NCBI RefSeq assembly: GCF_019654975.1
Contig: NZ_BPEW01000003.1
Span: forward strand, 186,001 to 250,000
DNA: 64,000 nt
Reading direction: 5' to 3'
From: Shewanella sp. c952
Lineage (GTDB): Bacteria > Pseudomonadota > Gammaproteobacteria > Enterobacterales > Shewanellaceae
Shown piece after piece: positions 9,049 through 18,018 of the stretch (the stretch's first letter is position 1; each line of letters opens with the position of its first letter). A program made the position numbers and the translations under genes. The notes below the pieces were generated by a model. The model did not search any database. It saw nothing but the letters and a program-made list of their open reading frames with translations, and had not been told where the DNA came from.

Positions 9049-12000
9049 ATGACTATCGTCCCAAAATCACTTGTTGGATTTAGAGATAAATTTCGCCAAC
9101 TACCTCGCTACCTGCGTCTACTCACGTTCGCTGCTACACTGTACCTTGTGTTTACCGCAATTTTAGGATTACTAATCCCCTATATTGCAGTGAAACAAAT
9201 ACCACAACAACTGTCGAATGTGCTGCAACGCCCTGTGATCTTGAATGATGTTCGAATCAACCCCTTTACCTTAAAAGTGGCTATTGACCAATTTCAAATT
9301 CAGGAAAGTAAGACTACCCTAAACAGCGACGAATTTGTTGGATTTGAACAACTTACTTTTGAATATCGCTTTTGGCACTCTATTTTTAATACCGCTTTTA
9401 GTATTGCGGATGTGACATTGTTAAACCCTTCACTGAATGTTGAAAGACTCAAAACCGATGACTCATTAACTTTCAATTTTAGCGATATATTAGACACTCT
9501 GGCAAAAAATAGCAGCCCTGCAGAGGAAACACCTGAAGCTGCAACAGCTCTGCCTCACTTTATGGTTGAGAATTTGGCGATTGTTGATGCAGATCTTAGC
9601 TTTATCGATAACATTACCGAAGGCAAGTTACGCTACCCCCAAGTAAACCTGAATATTAAGTCATTTGACTCACAAAATGCACTATCAGTGTCGATGCAAA
9701 GCAAACAGGGAGTGCAAAGCAACCACTATGCTATCCATCTTGTGGGTAATAATGGTGGAGAGATTGCGACTCAAGGTATTGTGCAACTCGAACCACTTTC
9801 TATTGTGGGTGATATTCAATTGACCGATATTCAACTGCCACAGTTTTGGTCTTTTGTTGATAAGCAATTTATTGCCAATCTAGCCTCTGGCAGATTAAGT
9901 GTCGACAGCCAGTATCGCCTAGAAGAGATGAGTGACCATTTTCAAGTCACCACCAATGAAGGCTTAATCAAGTTCGAAGATCTTACGCTGATAGATGACA
10001 AGACGACGGTTGCCAGCTTACCTATCTTTGCTATTGAAGGGATAGAGTTTGATCTGCATCAGCAATCCGTTAGTGCCGCCAAAATCCGAACTCAGGGCTT
10101 AGTTGTCAACACCATCCTCAATCAAAAAGGCAGTAACCTCGAAAAGCTATTTGAGCCAAAATTGGCGGCGACTCCCGAACCTAAGCAACAACAAAACGAC
10201 GTTATTGCTAAAGCTGATAAGGAGGCACAAAGCTTACCTTGGACCGCGGTACTAAACGCTGTCGACATCGAAAACTACCAAGTGAACCTAACTGAAAATA
10301 TTCTCACCCAAGGGACACTTTGGCAGATAAGTGACCTTAAATTACACACAGATAAAATCAATGCTGACCTATCCAGCCCCATTGATTACCAACTGTCGCT
10401 TGATATAAATCAGCAAGGTACCTTATCCGCAGATGGCAGCATTGATATTAAACAGCAAAATGTGTTGAGCCAATTACAGCTATCAAATCTTGGTTTAAAT
10501 CAATTCCAAGATTACCTTAGCCCATACATCAATATCGATTTAAAGCAGGGGTTATTGTCAACAAAAGGCAGTTTAGAACTCAACAACGAGGCAGATCAAC
10601 TTAGCTATAACGGCGCGTTGAATATTAGCGATTTGCTTGTAAAAGACACAGTGCAAAAGAAGACATTATTAAAATGGAAAAATGTCGATATTAATGCCAT
10701 TGGTTTCGATAAAGCCGCCAATAGCGTTGAAATAGACCACATAGTGCTAAAGCAGCCTTACGGGCGTATCATTATTGCTGAAGATAAAAGCACCAACTTT
10801 GGCGAGCTCGTGGTAACCCCTACAACCTCAGAGTTAAGCCAATCGTCAGAGCAAAATGCACAAACTGCCACGAGCGTAAAAGTCGCCAAGCCAACCACGC
10901 GTAACACTGATAAAGTCGCTGCCACAGCAATGGCTATTAGCATCAATAAGATCAGCATTAACGATGGTTCGACCTTCTTCGCCGATAATTCATTAACGCC
11001 TAACTTTGCAGCCAGCATTGAGCAGCTTAATGGTCAAGTCACTAAACTTTCGTCTTCGAGTCAACAAGCGGCATCAGTAGACATCAAAGGGAAAATCGAT
11101 CGTTACGCACCGGTGACGCTGAAAGGTGATATCAACCCACTACTGGAGCAGCCATTTTTAGACTTAGCCCTCGGCTTTAAGCATGTCGAACTCACCTCAG
11201 TAAACCCTTATTCAGGAACTTACGCGGGTTATTACATCGATAAAGGTCAATTATCGCTAGATTTAAACTACCGTCTTGAGAACAATCAATTGGTCGGTGA
11301 TAACCATTTAGTGGTTGATCAACTCGAACTAGGTAAACCCAGTGACAGCAGCTTAGCCACCACATTGCCAGTGACATTAGCAATTGCCCTATTACAAGAC
11401 CGTCATGGAGTGATTGATCTCGGTCTACAGGTTTCAGGCGACTTAGATGAGCCTAGCTTTAGTTTTGGTAGTATTGTGATGACCGCCTTTACCAATGTCA
11501 TCACCAAAGCCGTAACGGCGCCGTTCTCGCTATTGGCAGGTTTGTTAGGCGCTGACGATGATGAACTCGATAAAGTCAACTTCGACGCCGGCAGCAATGA
11601 ACTGAATGACCAAGCTAAAGAGACTTTAGGTCAACTCGCCAAAGGCTTAGCTGATCGACCAATGCTTAAACTCAATGTTGAGGGCGCGGTCAATGTTGCC
11701 GACGACAACCGCGCCTTATCTGAAGTACAACTCGCGCAGAAATTAGCGCAGCTTGCTCAACTTGAAATAGAGCAACTGCCAACCGATTTAAGTGCCAGCA
11801 CATACCCAACAACAGGTGCGCTATCGGATGCGTTAAAGTTACTGTATGAAACTGAACTCGCCAGCCCTGCAGTTGATGTTAAAACTGCTATTGAAGCAGA
11901 GCACCAAGGTGATAATGCGCTAACAGATGAACAGCTGACGACTCGCTGGCATATTGCATTGTATAATTTCAGCCTAAGCGCGCAGCGGATCTCTGATGAT

Positions 12001-12156
12001 GCGCTTGGAGACCTCGCTCAGCAACGGGCAAGTGCAGTTAAGACTTTCTTAGCCGACAGTAAGACTGTCGCACCAGAAAGAGTATTTTTACTCGATAGTC
12101 GAGTTAACTTAAACACTGGCGCCAGTCAGGCGTTACTGACGTTGACCGCCAATTAG
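9049..12156 (+). CDS. Large DUF748 protein (AsmA-like envelope protein)
   Basis: This 1035-residue protein has one membrane helix near residues 22-45 (LLTFAATLYLVFTAILGLLIP) and then a very long periplasmic part rich in beta-strand patterns. The repeating layout (rings of FxxxLxLxIx and DGSIDIK, KGSLELN) is that of DUF748 proteins, relatives of the AsmA group thought to bridge the envelope and affect lipid transport or outer-membrane integrity. The last 200 residues (VNFDAGSNELNDQAKETL, EGAVNVADDNRALSEVQ) resemble the OmpA-like ending common in this family. It is monocistronic with a clear terminator. The role is inferred from the family only. Confidence 0.8.
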   Translation: MTIVPKSLVGFRDKFRQLPRYLRLLTFAATLYLVFTAILGLLIPYIAVKQIPQQLSNVLQRPVILNDVRINPFTLKVAIDQFQIQESKTTLNSDEFVGFEQLTFEYRFWHSIFNTAFSIADVTLLNPSLNVERLKTDDSLTFNFSDILDTLAKNSSPAEETPEAATALPHFMVENLAIVDADLSFIDNITEGKLRYPQVNLNIKSFDSQNALSVSMQSKQGVQSNHYAIHLVGNNGGEIATQGIVQLEPLSIVGDIQLTDIQLPQFWSFVDKQFIANLASGRLSVDSQYRLEEMSDHFQVTTNEGLIKFEDLTLIDDKTTVASLPIFAIEGIEFDLHQQSVSAAKIRTQGLVVNTILNQKGSNLEKLFEPKLAATPEPKQQQNDVIAKADKEAQSLPWTAVLNAVDIENYQVNLTENILTQGTLWQISDLKLHTDKINADLSSPIDYQLSLDINQQGTLSADGSIDIKQQNVLSQLQLSNLGLNQFQDYLSPYINIDLKQGLLSTKGSLELNNEADQLSYNGALNISDLLVKDTVQKKTLLKWKNVDINAIGFDKAANSVEIDHIVLKQPYGRIIIAEDKSTNFGELVVTPTTSELSQSSEQNAQTATSVKVAKPTTRNTDKVAATAMAISINKISINDGSTFFADNSLTPNFAASIEQLNGQVTKLSSSSQQAASVDIKGKIDRYAPVTLKGDINPLLEQPFLDLALGFKHVELTSVNPYSGTYAGYYIDKGQLSLDLNYRLENNQLVGDNHLVVDQLELGKPSDSSLATTLPVTLAIALLQDRHGVIDLGLQVSGDLDEPSFSFGSIVMTAFTNVITKAVTAPFSLLAGLLGADDDELDKVNFDAGSNELNDQAKETLGQLAKGLADRPMLKLNVEGAVNVADDNRALSEVQLAQKLAQLAQLEIEQLPTDLSASTYPTTGALSDALKLLYETELASPAVDVKTAIEAEHQGDNALTDEQLTTRWHIALYNFSLSAQRISDDALGDLAQQRASAVKTFLADSKTVAPERVFLLDSRVNLNTGASQALLTLTAN

Positions 12157-12221
12157 TGCCGTTTGCAACAAGCTAATCCCCATATTCGCCAACGAGTAAC
12201 AGCTGATTGAGTCGTACACCT

Positions 12222-12250
12222 AAGGCACCTAGTAAGGTGCCTTTTTATTT
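12222..12250 (+). terminator. Terminator after the DUF748 gene
   Basis: The 9-bp perfect stem AAGGCACCT / AGGTGCCTT with loop AGTA is followed by TTTTTATTTT. Confidence 0.85.
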
Positions 12251-12373
12251 TATACCAATATAGTTCATTTAAAGGTTATAAAATAATCATAAATTTAAGC
12301 GTACAAATGTTTATTTGCTTGGTTCACAAAGGTAGTATTTAAAGCCAAGGACAATACTTTTAATGGAATAGCG

Positions 12374-13015
12374 ATGAACTTAGCTTTTATAAGCCAACCC
12401 ACATCACCGAATGCACTGCGTGCTATCAGCGCTTTGCTAACCGCGGTCGCCAAAGAAAAACCAAACGTCGGTTACATCGCCTCTCAACCGGATCCTAATC
12501 GTGAGTACTTTGCTCAAACACAGCAGCTTTATCAGTCTCTTAATGCACAGATGAGTGTCTATTTAGAGCTTGAATCAGGCTTTAACCATGAGGCGTTTAA
12601 TGCACTATTAAACTGTGATGTTATTCACTTATCCGGTGGAGATACTCAGCGTTTTTTGCGTTCAGTAAAGCAACGAGAACTCAACACAGTATTAAAGTCA
12701 TTTGTTGAAGATGGTGGTGCAATCGTTGGCGTCAGTGCTGGGGCCATGCTGTTAACCCCATCCATAGCCAGTGCCGCACTTTGCGGCGATATGATAACTG
12801 ATGAAGAGGCTGCACTGCGTGCCATCAGCTTGGTCAATTTTCAATTTGTGCCCCATGTTACAGAGGAGCAGTTAAATCAAATTCATTTTAAGCAGCAACT
12901 AAGAGAGCTAAAAAGCCCCTGCTATTTGTGTTCAGACAATGACGCTGTGCTGCAAATGGGTAAAGAGTTGGTACTCTATGGCACTCCAACTCTGTATAAA
13001 AATCCCGCTAAGTAA
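12374..13015 (+). CDS. Peptidase S51 family protein (dipeptidase E-like)
   Basis: This 213-residue cytoplasmic protein has the class-I glutamine-amidotransferase-like fold of the S51 family. The likely nucleophile is Ser121 in GVSAGAMLL, preceded by IHLSGGDTQRF (residues 78-90), the usual substrate-binding glycine loop. Family members cleave Asp-X dipeptides or cyanophycin dipeptides. The match to E. coli PepE is partial, so the substrate is unsure. It is followed 79 bases later by the glutaredoxin-like gene on the same strand. Confidence 0.75.
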   Translation: MNLAFISQPTSPNALRAISALLTAVAKEKPNVGYIASQPDPNREYFAQTQQLYQSLNAQMSVYLELESGFNHEAFNALLNCDVIHLSGGDTQRFLRSVKQRELNTVLKSFVEDGGAIVGVSAGAMLLTPSIASAALCGDMITDEEAALRAISLVNFQFVPHVTEEQLNQIHFKQQLRELKSPCYLCSDNDAVLQMGKELVLYGTPTLYKNPAK

Positions 13016-13094
13016 ACGATTTCTAATCAAAGCTGTTAACGCCGCAATGCATAGGGTAAAATCTTCGCGAATCAAAACACATTAAGGGTAGTAA

Positions 13095-13451
13095 ATGTTT
13101 GTTATTCGTTGGGTACTAGGTCGGATCATTTTGTTTTTTAACTTTATTTTTTCTCCAAAAAAGCTTAAGCGTCCTATCGCTGAACAGCAAAAGATAGATG
13201 ATGCCACAAAAAATATGACCATCTATGAATACAAAGCCTGTCCGTTTTGTGTAAAGGTACGCCGCTCATTACGTCGCCAAGGGCTCAACATTGTGACTCT
13301 TGATGCAAAGCAAGAACCCCATAAAAATACCCTTCTGACTGAAGGTGGTAAGCTACAAGTTCCTTGTTTAAAAATTGAAGATGCAGGCCAAGCGACTTGG
13401 ATGTATGAATCATCTGAAATCATCGGTTTCTTAGATAAGAAGTTTGCTTAA
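13095..13451 (+). CDS. Membrane-anchored glutaredoxin / GST N-domain protein
   Basis: The 118-residue protein begins with one hydrophobic helix (IRWVLGRIILFFNFIF, residues 4-19), which probably anchors it in the membrane. A glutaredoxin-type thioredoxin fold follows: redox motif C49-P-F-C52 in YEYKACPFCVKVRRSLR, the cis-Pro region KLQVPCLKI, and the glutathione-binding ESSEII. A dithiol disulfide-exchange role with glutathione is likely. A strong terminator follows directly. Confidence 0.85.
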   Translation: MFVIRWVLGRIILFFNFIFSPKKLKRPIAEQQKIDDATKNMTIYEYKACPFCVKVRRSLRRQGLNIVTLDAKQEPHKNTLLTEGGKLQVPCLKIEDAGQATWMYESSEIIGFLDKKFA

Positions 13452-13476
13452 ACGTAAAGCATTAAGTCAGTCCCAC

Positions 13477-13508
13477 AAAAAAGGTAGCCTATGAGCTACC
13501 TTTTTTAT
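13477..13508. terminator. Two-way terminator between the glutaredoxin-like and acetyltransferase genes
   Basis: The stem AAAAAAGGTAGC / GCTACCTTTTTT is perfect over 12 bp with a 6-base loop. A- and T-runs on either side suit both converging genes. Confidence 0.85.
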
Positions 13509-13554
13509 TGCTAAACTCTTGCGATCAAACCTTTATATAGGCTGGTATTCGGCC

Positions 13555-14199
13555 TTAAGTCGTCACTTCAGCTTCATCATAAGCTCGCACTGCGCTTTTT
13601 AACTCAGAAAGTTCTGAACTACAGAGATAGCGCTTTAGCGCATTAAACTTATCCTCAGACCAATCATAGATCTTCAAAGCTAACAGCTCAGAAATGGTAC
13701 TCTCCTCAAAACGATACTTAACTAACTTTGCCGGGCTGCCTGCAACCACACTGTAGGGAGCGACATCTTTTGTCACCACACTGTTTGCGGCAATAATAGC
13801 CCCTTCACCGATTGTCACTCCTGGCATTATCATCGCTCGCATACCGAGCCAGCAGCCATCATGGATATGAGTATCACCCTTACCCACATAAGCCTCATCA
13901 ATAAAATCCATAAAGGGATAAAGGCAGAACCAGTCAGCTCTATGGGTATGGTTGCCTCCCATTAAGATGATGACTTCAGCGCCTATACACACATAATTAC
14001 CGATTGATAGCTTGTCGATATGCCATCGAGGCTCCCACTGACGGCTCACTTCATCGCCATGTAAATAACGTACCACTGAATTCTCGAAGCCATTATCCCA
14101 GCAATCGCTGTAGTAACTGTAACTGCCCTTGATGGTAATATTTTTATTGCTAACCACTTCATTCAGCAATTGATATTTAGACCAATGTTTATTTTTCAT
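13555..14199 (-). CDS. CatB-type (Vat/XAT) O-acetyltransferase, hexapeptide repeat
   Basis: The protein folds as a left-handed beta-helix, shown by hexapeptide-type runs (IGNYVCIGAEVIILMGG, DGCWLGMRAMIMPGVTIGEG, IIAANSVVTKDVAPYSVVAG). The loop GGNHTHRADWF carries the His used as catalytic base in xenobiotic acetyltransferases. Acetyl-CoA is the donor. The family includes chloramphenicol and streptogramin acetyltransferases, but many chromosomal members have unknown acceptors, so resistance should not be assumed. The ATG at 14199 is preferred to the TTG at 14223. It sits in a group of short leftward genes that looks accessory. Confidence 0.8.
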   Translation of the reverse strand: MKNKHWSKYQLLNEVVSNKNITIKGSYSYYSDCWDNGFENSVVRYLHGDEVSRQWEPRWHIDKLSIGNYVCIGAEVIILMGGNHTHRADWFCLYPFMDFIDEAYVGKGDTHIHDGCWLGMRAMIMPGVTIGEGAIIAANSVVTKDVAPYSVVAGSPAKLVKYRFEESTISELLALKIYDWSEDKFNALKRYLCSSELSELKSAVRAYDEAEVTT

Positions 14200-14354
14200 A
14201 AAACGCTCTATAGTTGGAGTCAAGAATCTAACTGCCTATTCAAAAATCTAAAAAAGCTGACAGTAACTCTGCACTCTTTTCATGTACAAAAGCTGTCACC
14301 GCAAACAAAAGTCGCTAAACCTCAACAGCTTGAATACTCTCTAATAAATAGTAA

Positions 14355-14759
14355 CTACTTGTTAAACAACTTTTTGATAAGTAGGTTAACAATAATAAGG
14401 AAAGGTCCAACAGCCGCAAGCGCATAGATGGAGAGAGTCCTATAGTAGCCTTGCGGGCTCGTATCTATATGGTAGATATGGCTGTGTTTACCGCGAATAA
14501 CTCCCGTCAAGTAAGCGTCAATTAGCACAAATGATGCATAAACAATAATCATAAAGAATAGAAACATAATCATCCATTCAACCTGACTCTCTTCATTGTC
14601 ATTAATTGGTTCTGGCTTAGGTTCAGCGTCCGGATTTTGCTTTCTGTACGCGATCTCTTGCATTAACGCACTATATCGCTGCGGATAACGCTGTTTATTG
14701 ATGTTTTCTTCAACATCATATAATTCAGCTAGCGTACATTGCTTATAATCAGGATCCAT
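14355..14759 (-). CDS. Hypothetical membrane protein with two helices
   Basis: Not recognised. The first 60 residues are polar and charged (tail with EPKPEPINDNEESQ). Two membrane helices follow: MIMFLFFMIIVYASFVLIDA (residues about 63-83) and LSIYALAAVGPFLIIVNLLI (about 107-127). The short tail KKLFNK is basic. The next gene upstream on the same strand ends 15 bases before this one starts, so the two are probably cotranscribed. Confidence 0.6.
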   Translation of the reverse strand: MDPDYKQCTLAELYDVEENINKQRYPQRYSALMQEIAYRKQNPDAEPKPEPINDNEESQVEWMIMFLFFMIIVYASFVLIDAYLTGVIRGKHSHIYHIDTSPQGYYRTLSIYALAAVGPFLIIVNLLIKKLFNK

Positions 14760-14774
14760 AAAGCACTTTTCGAT

Positions 14775-15281
14775 TTAAATTATTTGCAGAGATGAGCTCT
14801 TTTCCCATGTTTCCAAAGAAAGTGACCGACCAGGGAATACAATTTTCGAAAAAGGCCACTGTTTTTGGAGCCAGTTTAAGACTGCTTGGTACAGTGTTGA
14901 TTCCAGCTCAAGACTATCGTCTCTGATCCAGAAATATACAACACAATCATATTGAGGTAATTGACTTGGATCGATATAAATGGAGCCTAAACACCTATTT
15001 TTTGCACTGTTGAATACTGAGTAAGCAAATGCAACGCGTGATTCAAACTCTTGTTTATGAATACGTAAACTTTCAGTATTTTCATCCAGCGTCATATCAC
15101 TTTTAGGCCACATATATCGCGTTCCAAACATGCCTTGCAAGCTCAAATGGCTGGACATTACGGCTTCGTAATCTAACGCTGAAATCGTATCTTCGAGCAC
15201 GCAAAAATGAAAGTGCTGACAATCAAACGTTATCGGTACTTCAAAATCTTGGGGGATAAATAAGGCTGGCACAGTCAACAT
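14775..15281 (-). CDS. GNAT-like N-acetyltransferase domain protein
   Basis: The 168-residue protein resembles proteins of the GNAT superfamily in layout: a middle strand AYSVFNSAKNRCLGSIYIDPS, then VVYFWIRDDSLELESTLYQAVLNWLQKQWPF. The usual R-x-x-G-x-G/A acetyl-CoA loop is not clearly present, so activity is doubtful. It heads a two-gene unit with the membrane protein downstream. Weakly assigned. Confidence 0.5.
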   Translation of the reverse strand: MLTVPALFIPQDFEVPITFDCQHFHFCVLEDTISALDYEAVMSSHLSLQGMFGTRYMWPKSDMTLDENTESLRIHKQEFESRVAFAYSVFNSAKNRCLGSIYIDPSQLPQYDCVVYFWIRDDSLELESTLYQAVLNWLQKQWPFSKIVFPGRSLSLETWEKSSSLQII

Positions 15282-15456
15282 CGTCCATATGAGTGTAATG
15301 CCCCATTAACGGACGGCATATTCTAAAAGTGATAAAGCACTAAACTATTGCTTAACGATAAGTATTTTAACAAGAAATGTCATTAATTGAATAGAGATGC
15401 AAGCATGGGAACGTTATCGGCAGTTTTTTACTCATTTTCAATGAAACGCAACACAA

Positions 15457-15474
15457 AGCACAGCGGACTGTGCT
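15457..15474 (-). terminator. Weak terminator after the DUF1538 operon
   Basis: A perfect 7-bp stem AGCACAG / CTGTGCT with loop CGGA lies 13 bases after the CBS gene stop. Only TTTG follows on the minus strand, so termination may be partial. Confidence 0.4.
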
Positions 15475-15486
15475 CTGTGCATTCTT

Positions 15487-15894
15487 CTAGTCTGCTTTGT
15501 TAATCATACCCTTAAGCACAATATCGTGATAGCTGACTAACCCCACAATTTTCCCTTGCTCAACCACAGGGGCCTTAGTGATACCGAAGCGATCAAATAA
15601 ACGGGCGCAATACCTCACATCCATATTGCCATCGACTGACAGAACAGGTTTTACCATGATCTCGTAGATGTTGACCCGCTCTGGGGCTTTATCTTTTGCC
15701 AATACTTTTTTCGCTATATCACTCATGAGCACCATGCCGTACTCATCATCGTCATGACGTTTGTTAACGAACAATACATTGACCTTATGCGATACCGCTT
15801 GCTCTATTGCCTCTGCAACCGTTTGAAGCCCATCTACCATGGCATATTCTTGGCACATTACATCATGATTTCTGACTGGATTTTGCTTGCTCAT
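15487..15894 (-). CDS. CBS-domain protein of the DUF1538 operon
   Basis: The 135-residue protein is a single CBS pair: first motif from about 14-70 (VAEAIEQAVSHKVNVLFVNK, GMVLMSDIAKKVLA), second from 80-133 (DVRYCARLFDRFGITKAPVVEQGKIVGLVSYHDIV). CBS pairs bind adenine nucleotides and often gate transporters. It overlaps the PII-like gene by four bases (ATGA) and is the last gene of the operon. An energy-sensing role over the DUF1538 membrane pair is an inference from context. Confidence 0.85.
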   Translation of the reverse strand: MSKQNPVRNHDVMCQEYAMVDGLQTVAEAIEQAVSHKVNVLFVNKRHDDDEYGMVLMSDIAKKVLAKDKAPERVNIYEIMVKPVLSVDGNMDVRYCARLFDRFGITKAPVVEQGKIVGLVSYHDIVLKGMINKAD

Positions 15895-16241
15895 ATCTGA
15901 TCCTCTATATCATGGCTCAACTGTTGGACTTGGTGCGCAACACCAACAGCATCTTCAACATCAATTTGAATGGCGATCCCCTTTCCTGAATCACTATCAA
16001 ATTCGCCCACTTCACTAACGGTTTCCAAAATAGCGCGGCTTAGGTGCTCTTCAACCAGTAATAGTACGACATCACGTTGAATATCAAGCGATAGACCCAT
16101 AAAGGTCTTCTGTTTTTTCAGCCCCTCACCGCGTGCATGGTTAATAACCGTCGCGCCGGTTGCGCCCTTGCTTCGAGCAGCATTGAGGATAGAGTCTGTG
16201 CATGCATCATCTATAAAAACAATTATGAGTTTAAAGCGCAT
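15891..16241 (-). CDS. PII-like signalling protein of the DUF1538 operon
   Basis: This protein of 116 residues has the ferredoxin-like pattern of PII proteins: MRFKLIIVFIDDACTDSILNAA, GATGATVINHARGEG, and a late strand SGKGIAIQIDVEDAVGV, where PII has its own GDGKIF/VE segment. The usual uridylylated T-loop Tyr is absent, so it is a PII-like rather than a GlnB-type protein. The longest frame starts at 16289; the ATG at 16241 has AGGAG 7 bases upstream. It overlaps the upstream DUF1538 gene by 11 bases and the CBS gene by four. Such proteins often control a neighbouring transporter. Confidence 0.8.
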   Translation of the reverse strand: MRFKLIIVFIDDACTDSILNAARSKGATGATVINHARGEGLKKQKTFMGLSLDIQRDVVLLLVEEHLSRAILETVSEVGEFDSDSGKGIAIQIDVEDAVGVAHQVQQLSHDIEDQI

Positions 16242-17016
16242 TATTCCGCTCCTTTTGAGTTCTATTTTTAAATTCGACCAGTTGGGCATAACCCATCACA
16301 GTGATCATTGGAAATAAGCTTGCAAAAGCAATCAAGCCAAAACCATCAATCAAGGGGTTACGACCATCAACATTGGTGGCAAGGCCTAAGCCTAGCGCTG
16401 CAACTAATGGCACAGTCACTGTCGAGGTTGTTACCCCGCCAGAGTCATAAGCTAAGGGCACAATCATTTTTGGGGCATAAAACGTCTGAATAACCACAAT
16501 CACATAGCCAGCCATAATGTAGTAATGGATCGGATCGCCTACCACAATACGAAAGCAACCGAGTGAAATCCCAAAAGCAACCCCAATCGCTACCGAGATC
16601 CGCAATCCTTGAATGCCAATGCTGCCACCGGAAACTTCATTGGCCTTAATCGCCACCGCAATGAGAGAGGGTTCAGCTATCGTGGTGCTAAATCCAATTG
16701 CCGCAGCGAAGATATATACCCAATAGTAATCTTGCCATGCATTAACCGTGATTGACGGGTCGTCAGCATGGATAAACGCCGGGGAAGTCAGTTGCTCCGC
16801 CATCGCCTCGCCAATCGGAAACAGTGCTAGCTCAAGCCCAACCAAAAAGAAGCTTAGCCCCAAGATGACATAGACAAAACCTGCAGCAACTCGACGCCAA
16901 TTGGCTACGGGCCGCTTTAATACTCCAAGTTGAAAACCAAACAAAATCGCCGCAATAGGGATCACATCTCGCGCTGTCAGCATCAAGGTTTCTAGTACTT
17001 TGCTTAGCATCTCCAT
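16231..17016 (-). CDS. DUF1538 membrane protein, second subunit
   Basis: This 261-residue protein has about six to seven membrane helices. It shares with its neighbour the motifs FxLGLELALFPIGE, TTIAEPSLIAVA, and [20 protein letters not shown] followed by [20 protein letters not shown]. The family is taken to be transport-related, but its substrate is not known to me. Some bacteria have one protein with two copies of the domain, so these two subunits may form a heterodimer. Start and stop are shared with neighbours (TAATG at 17014-17018). Confidence 0.85.
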   Translation of the reverse strand: MEMLSKVLETLMLTARDVIPIAAILFGFQLGVLKRPVANWRRVAAGFVYVILGLSFFLVGLELALFPIGEAMAEQLTSPAFIHADDPSITVNAWQDYYWVYIFAAAIGFSTTIAEPSLIAVAIKANEVSGGSIGIQGLRISVAIGVAFGISLGCFRIVVGDPIHYYIMAGYVIVVIQTFYAPKMIVPLAYDSGGVTTSTVTVPLVAALGLGLATNVDGRNPLIDGFGLIAFASLFPMITVMGYAQLVEFKNRTQKERNNAL

Positions 17017-17750
17017 TACAGCACCACCATTCCGTAAATAAGCACAAAGATCATCGGCATCAAACTCGCGAATGCGATTAAACCAAAGCCGTCTAACATA
17101 GGGTTTCTGCCTTTAATCACGCTGGCTAAACCTACGCCTAATGCCGTGACTAAAGGTACAGTAATGGTGGATGTGGTCACGCCACCAGAGTCATAGGCGA
17201 TACCGATGATATTCTCTGGCGCAAATGAGGTCAGCACCATCACTAAAACATAGCCACCAATAATAATGTAATGGATAGGCCAGCCTTTTAGAATTCTGAC
17301 CACACCGAGCAAAATAGCCAACCCGACAGACAAAGCGACGGTTAACCTTAGCCCCATTGCATAACTGTCCATAGCGGCTTCACTGTTAACGATTGCCCCA
17401 GCATCGGCGGCAACTTCGGCAGCTTCATTGGCGACCGCGGTTAACGCCGGTTCTGCCAGCGTAGTGCCAAAACCTAATGAAAACGAGAAAATGACTAGCC
17501 AAAAGACACTGCCCTTTCTTGCTAATGCTTGTGCAAGAGATTCGCCAATGGGGAACAAACCCATCTCCAAACCAAATACAAAGAAAGTAAGGCCGACCAC
17601 AATGAATATAAGGCCAATAAGGATAGAAAAAAGATTATCTGGGGCTTGATGCAAGACAAATATTTCAAAAAAGCTAACCACTAAAATAATAGGGATTAGA
17701 TCTTTAAAGCTATTTAACATCGCTTTTAACAACTGAATAATTGAAGCCAT
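17016..17750 (-). CDS. DUF1538 membrane protein, first subunit
   Basis: The first gene of the operon encodes 244 residues with multiple membrane helices. Motifs parallel those of the second subunit: [76 protein letters not shown]. An ATG at 17750 with AGGAG 6-7 bases upstream is preferred to the longer frame from 17786. The mirrored motifs show an old gene duplication. A CRP-like palindrome lies about 85 bases upstream. Confidence 0.85.
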   Translation of the reverse strand: MASIIQLLKAMLNSFKDLIPIILVVSFFEIFVLHQAPDNLFSILIGLIFIVVGLTFFVFGLEMGLFPIGESLAQALARKGSVFWLVIFSFSLGFGTTLAEPALTAVANEAAEVAADAGAIVNSEAAMDSYAMGLRLTVALSVGLAILLGVVRILKGWPIHYIIIGGYVLVMVLTSFAPENIIGIAYDSGGVTTSTITVPLVTALGVGLASVIKGRNPMLDGFGLIAFASLMPMIFVLIYGMVVL

Positions 17751-17831
17751 ACACACTCCTTTGGGGCTACTGTTCCAGTCTGCCAAAACTGTTAAAAATC
17801 ACAACAAGCGATTAACACTTTTATCCACATC

Positions 17832-17847
17832 TGTGACTTAAGTCATA
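17832..17847. promoter_or_regulatory. CRP-like site upstream of the DUF1538 operon
   Basis: TGTGACTTAAGTCATA matches TGTGA-N6-TCACA at nine of ten positions. Its core TGACTTAAGTCA is a perfect 12-bp palindrome. It lies about 82 bases before the operon start and about 170 before the divergent GFA gene. Confidence 0.5.
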
Positions 17848-18018
17848 GAGTTATAAGGTGCTGACCTAAATACATTATCGTTAAAATGCGCTAGGGAGGA
17901 CTTAACACCCTGTTTGCACTTTGCTCCTTCAGACTTAAGCGAAATAAAATCACCACCATAAAGTGACTTCCGCTAATAGAGTCGATAGGCTGTTAGCAGT
18001 TATACTAAAGGTTCGCTT

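Noticed and set aside
13555..14199. Chloramphenicol resistance gene
   Set aside because: Only the xenobiotic acetyltransferase family can be supported; many chromosomal members do not act on drugs.
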